Below the pieces are notes generated by a model. That model searched no databases and was not told the origin of the DNA. It saw only the letters and a list, made by a program, of their open reading frames with translations. Shown here piece by piece: positions 62,288-64,000 of a stretch of 64,000 bases of DNA (the stretch's first letter is position 1; every line of letters starts with the position of its first letter). This DNA is from Mycolicibacterium phlei. GTDB taxonomy: Bacteria; Actinomycetota; Actinomycetes; Mycobacteriales; Mycobacteriaceae. Made by a program: the position numbers and the translations under genes. Where the stretch lies: the NCBI RefSeq assembly GCF_001583415.1, contig NZ_CP014475.1:2170001-2234000 (forward strand). The letters run 5' to 3'.

Positions 62288-63007
62288 ATGACCGCGATCG
62301 ACGAAACCACGGTGCACTCCGGTGCCGGCGAGCGGGCGCCGGTGATCGAGATCTCCGATGTGTGGAAGCTGCACAAGCTCGGCGACGAGATCGTCAAGGC
62401 CCTGGTGGCTGTCGAACTTCAGGTGATGCCCGGTGAATTCGTCTGCCTGATGGGTCCGAGCGGCAGCGGTAAGTCGACGCTGCTCAACATCATCGGCGGC
62501 CTGGACCGGCCCACCAAGGGCACCGTCAAGATCACCGGAACCGACACCGGGACACTGACCGAGAGCCAGTACGCCGCGCTGCGTCACGACACGATCGGCT
62601 TCATCTTCCAGAGTTACAACCTGATCCCGTTCCTGTCGGCGGTCGAGAACGTCGAGCTGCCGCTGATGTTCGAGCCCTACGACCGCAAGGCGCTGCGCGC
62701 CCGCGCGATCGAACTGCTCGAACTCGTCGGGCTCTCACACCGGATCCACCACCAGCCCACCAGGATGTCCGGCGGTGAACAGCAGCGCACCGCGATCGCG
62801 CGCTCGCTGATCAGCAAACCGACTTTGGTGCTTGCCGACGAGCCGACAGCCAACCTCGACCACCGGACCGGAGAGACGGTGGTGCGCATGCTGCGCGACC
62901 TGTGCTCGACGCTGGGCGTCACCGTGGTCGCCAGCACCCATGACCCCACGGTGGCCGACGAAGCGAGCCGTGTTGTCCGGATGAAAGACGGACAGATCGT
63001 CAACTGA
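62288..63007 (+). CDS. ABC transporter ATP-binding protein (LolD/MacB type)
   Basis: A 239-residue ATPase. Walker A LMGPSGSGKSTLLNIIGG (about residues 55-72), Q-loop IGFIFQSYNLIPFL, signature RMSGGEQQRTAIARSL, Walker B LVLADEPTANLD, H-loop STHDPTVA. This is the standard partner for FtsX-type permeases. It starts 3 bp after the half-size permease. The three genes form an ABC operon; no periplasmic adaptor gene is adjacent. Confidence 0.94.
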   Translation: MTAIDETTVHSGAGERAPVIEISDVWKLHKLGDEIVKALVAVELQVMPGEFVCLMGPSGSGKSTLLNIIGGLDRPTKGTVKITGTDTGTLTESQYAALRHDTIGFIFQSYNLIPFLSAVENVELPLMFEPYDRKALRARAIELLELVGLSHRIHHQPTRMSGGEQQRTAIARSLISKPTLVLADEPTANLDHRTGETVVRMLRDLCSTLGVTVVASTHDPTVADEASRVVRMKDGQIVN

Positions 63008-63024
63008 ATCCCCTGGGAGACAAC

Positions 63025-64000
63025 ATGACACAAGCAGAAACGGCGCCGGTGACCGGCACCTCGGCGTCCGATCGGGACAAGCCGATGGTCACCGAGCTGG
63101 TCCCCGAGCAGATCCTGCCGAAGGTGATGGGCACATTCGGGCTCACCGCGGCCTACGTGTTCATCATCTGCTGGATCACCGGCTCGTCGGTGATGGCCGC
63201 AGGCGGCTGGACCGCGATCCCGATGTGGGTGCTCGGCATCCTGACCTTCCTGGTGCCGGCCGGCATGGCGGTCGTCGAACTCGGCAACCTGTGGCCGGGG
63301 CAGGGCGGGGTGTACATCTGGGCGTACCGGACGATGGGGGAGACCTGGGGCTTCATCGGCGGTTACCTGTCGTGGGTGCCGGTCATCCTCAACGCCGCCG
63401 CCTCACCCGCGGTGGTGCTGCAGTTCCTGCTGCTGGCCTTCCACGCCGAGATCGGCCTGATGACAAGCATCATCCTGCAGCTGGTGATCCTGTGGACCGT
63501 GGTGGCGCTGTCGCTGGCCAAGCTGGCCGCCAACCAGCGGGTGATCAACATCGTGTTCCTGATCTACTGCGCGCTGACGCTGACGATCTTCATCTGCGGG
63601 CTGCTCTACGCCGGCGAGAACGGTTCGGCCACCCCGTTCAGCTGGCATGACGCGCTGGTGCCCAACTTCGCCGCCGCCGGGTTCCTGTACGGCACCGTGC
63701 TGCTGTACCTGCTCGGCGTCGAGACGCCCTACAACATGGGTGCGGAGTTCCTGTCGGTGCGCCGCAGCGGCCCGCGGATGATCCTGTGGGGCTCCACCGC
63801 CCTGGTGCTGATCTACCTGCTGACCACGCTGGGCACGATGATGGTGCTGCCCAGCGACGAGATCGACCCGGTCACCGGCGTCGTCGCCAACCTGGGCCGG
63901 TCCGGGTTCCCGGGCCTGATGGAGATCTGCGCGGTGGTGCTGGCCGGCATCATCATCGTGGCGATGATGACCTACCAGGTCGCCTACTCCCGGCTGATCT
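63025..64000 (+). CDS. APC-superfamily amino-acid permease, 3' end outside window
   Basis: An open frame from the ATG at 63025 to the window edge, 325 codons with no stop. It has at least eight hydrophobic helices and the APC-type blocks LTAAYVFIICWITGSSVMAA, MAVVELGNLWPGQGGVYIWA and VETPYNMGAEFLSVRRSG. The GGVY motif in the second helix region is usual in amino acid/polyamine/organocation permeases. The ribosome binding site is GGGAGA at 63015-63020. It may be cotranscribed with the ABC operon, 17 bp upstream. Confidence 0.88.
   Translation, partial: MTQAETAPVTGTSASDRDKPMVTELVPEQILPKVMGTFGLTAAYVFIICWITGSSVMAAGGWTAIPMWVLGILTFLVPAGMAVVELGNLWPGQGGVYIWAYRTMGETWGFIGGYLSWVPVILNAAASPAVVLQFLLLAFHAEIGLMTSIILQLVILWTVVALSLAKLAANQRVINIVFLIYCALTLTIFICGLLYAGENGSATPFSWHDALVPNFAAAGFLYGTVLLYLLGVETPYNMGAEFLSVRRSGPRMILWGSTALVLIYLLTTLGTMMVLPSDEIDPVTGVVANLGRSGFPGLMEICAVVLAGIIIVAMMTYQVAYSRLI

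Noticed and set aside
1..64000. tRNA, rRNA or CRISPR loci
   Set aside because: Read by eye I found no cloverleaf with TTCGA-type arms and no regularly spaced repeats. A covariance-model search was not possible here.

Overview
The window is chromosomal DNA of a fast-growing or environmental mycobacterium (Mycobacterium/Mycolicibacterium type). Evidence: very high GC; GTG/TTG starts; four-base stop/start overlaps; an Mce operon; many cytochromes P450; F420/LLM-type oxidoreductases; and a housekeeping backbone whose order matches, from memory, the M. tuberculosis Rv2909c-Rv2888c region (rpsP, khpA, rimM, trmD, lppW, rplS, lepB, rnhB, DUF2469 ... yraN, yifB, dprA, viuB, xerC, LLM enzyme, M23 peptidase, rpsB, tsf, amidase).

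Layout. 1-2.4 kb: a partial SnoaL-like gene, an MgtE Mg2+ transporter and a methyltransferase. 2.5-8.1 kb: conserved ribosome/tRNA/secretion/RNase H block. 8.1-34.5 kb: a large accessory block in the place where M. tuberculosis carries fdhF/fdhD. It holds a six-gene mce operon without yrbE permeases, two AveC-like membrane proteins, four P450s, an LLM flavoenzyme, a dihydrodipicolinate-reductase-like enzyme, an aldehyde dehydrogenase, two SDRs (one of the mycofactocin-coupled type), a VWA/AAA+ chaperone pair, a leaderless-looking periplasmic-binding-fold protein and a regulator with two TetR domains. 34.5-43.8 kb: HAD phosphatase, CaiB-type CoA transferase, thioesterase, and an iron-type ABC transporter operon ending in an adenylation/carrier/membrane acyltransferase fusion. 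43.9-45.8 kb: a DUF1206 gene split by an IS481-family element. 45.9-60.4 kb: the conserved block resumes (yraN-yifB-dprA, then a redox enzyme and TetR pair, a glycoside hydrolase, viuB, a lactate-oxidase-like enzyme, xerC, hydrolase, LLM enzyme, M23 peptidase, rpsB-tsf, amidase). 60.5-64 kb: a MacB/LolCDE-like ABC operon and an APC permease that runs off the end.

Main discovery candidate: a 17-bp motif (consensus CKGAACANANNTTWGGT) occurs nine times, all in the gaps in front of transcription units of the accessory block: twice before mce, twice between the first AveC-like gene and the reductase, before the double TetR gene, before the second P450, before the VWA gene, before the AAA+ gene and before the binding-fold gene. 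At several promoters it sits at a fixed place relative to recognisable -35/-10 boxes. This ties the mce importer and the oxidative genes into one regulon, with the double TetR protein as the most likely regulator. Working model (inference): Mce proteins bring in a hydrophobic, perhaps terpenoid or sterol-like, compound; P450s hydroxylate it; SDRs and the aldehyde dehydrogenase oxidise the alcohol and aldehyde products; the VWA/AAA+ pair may mature one of the enzymes.
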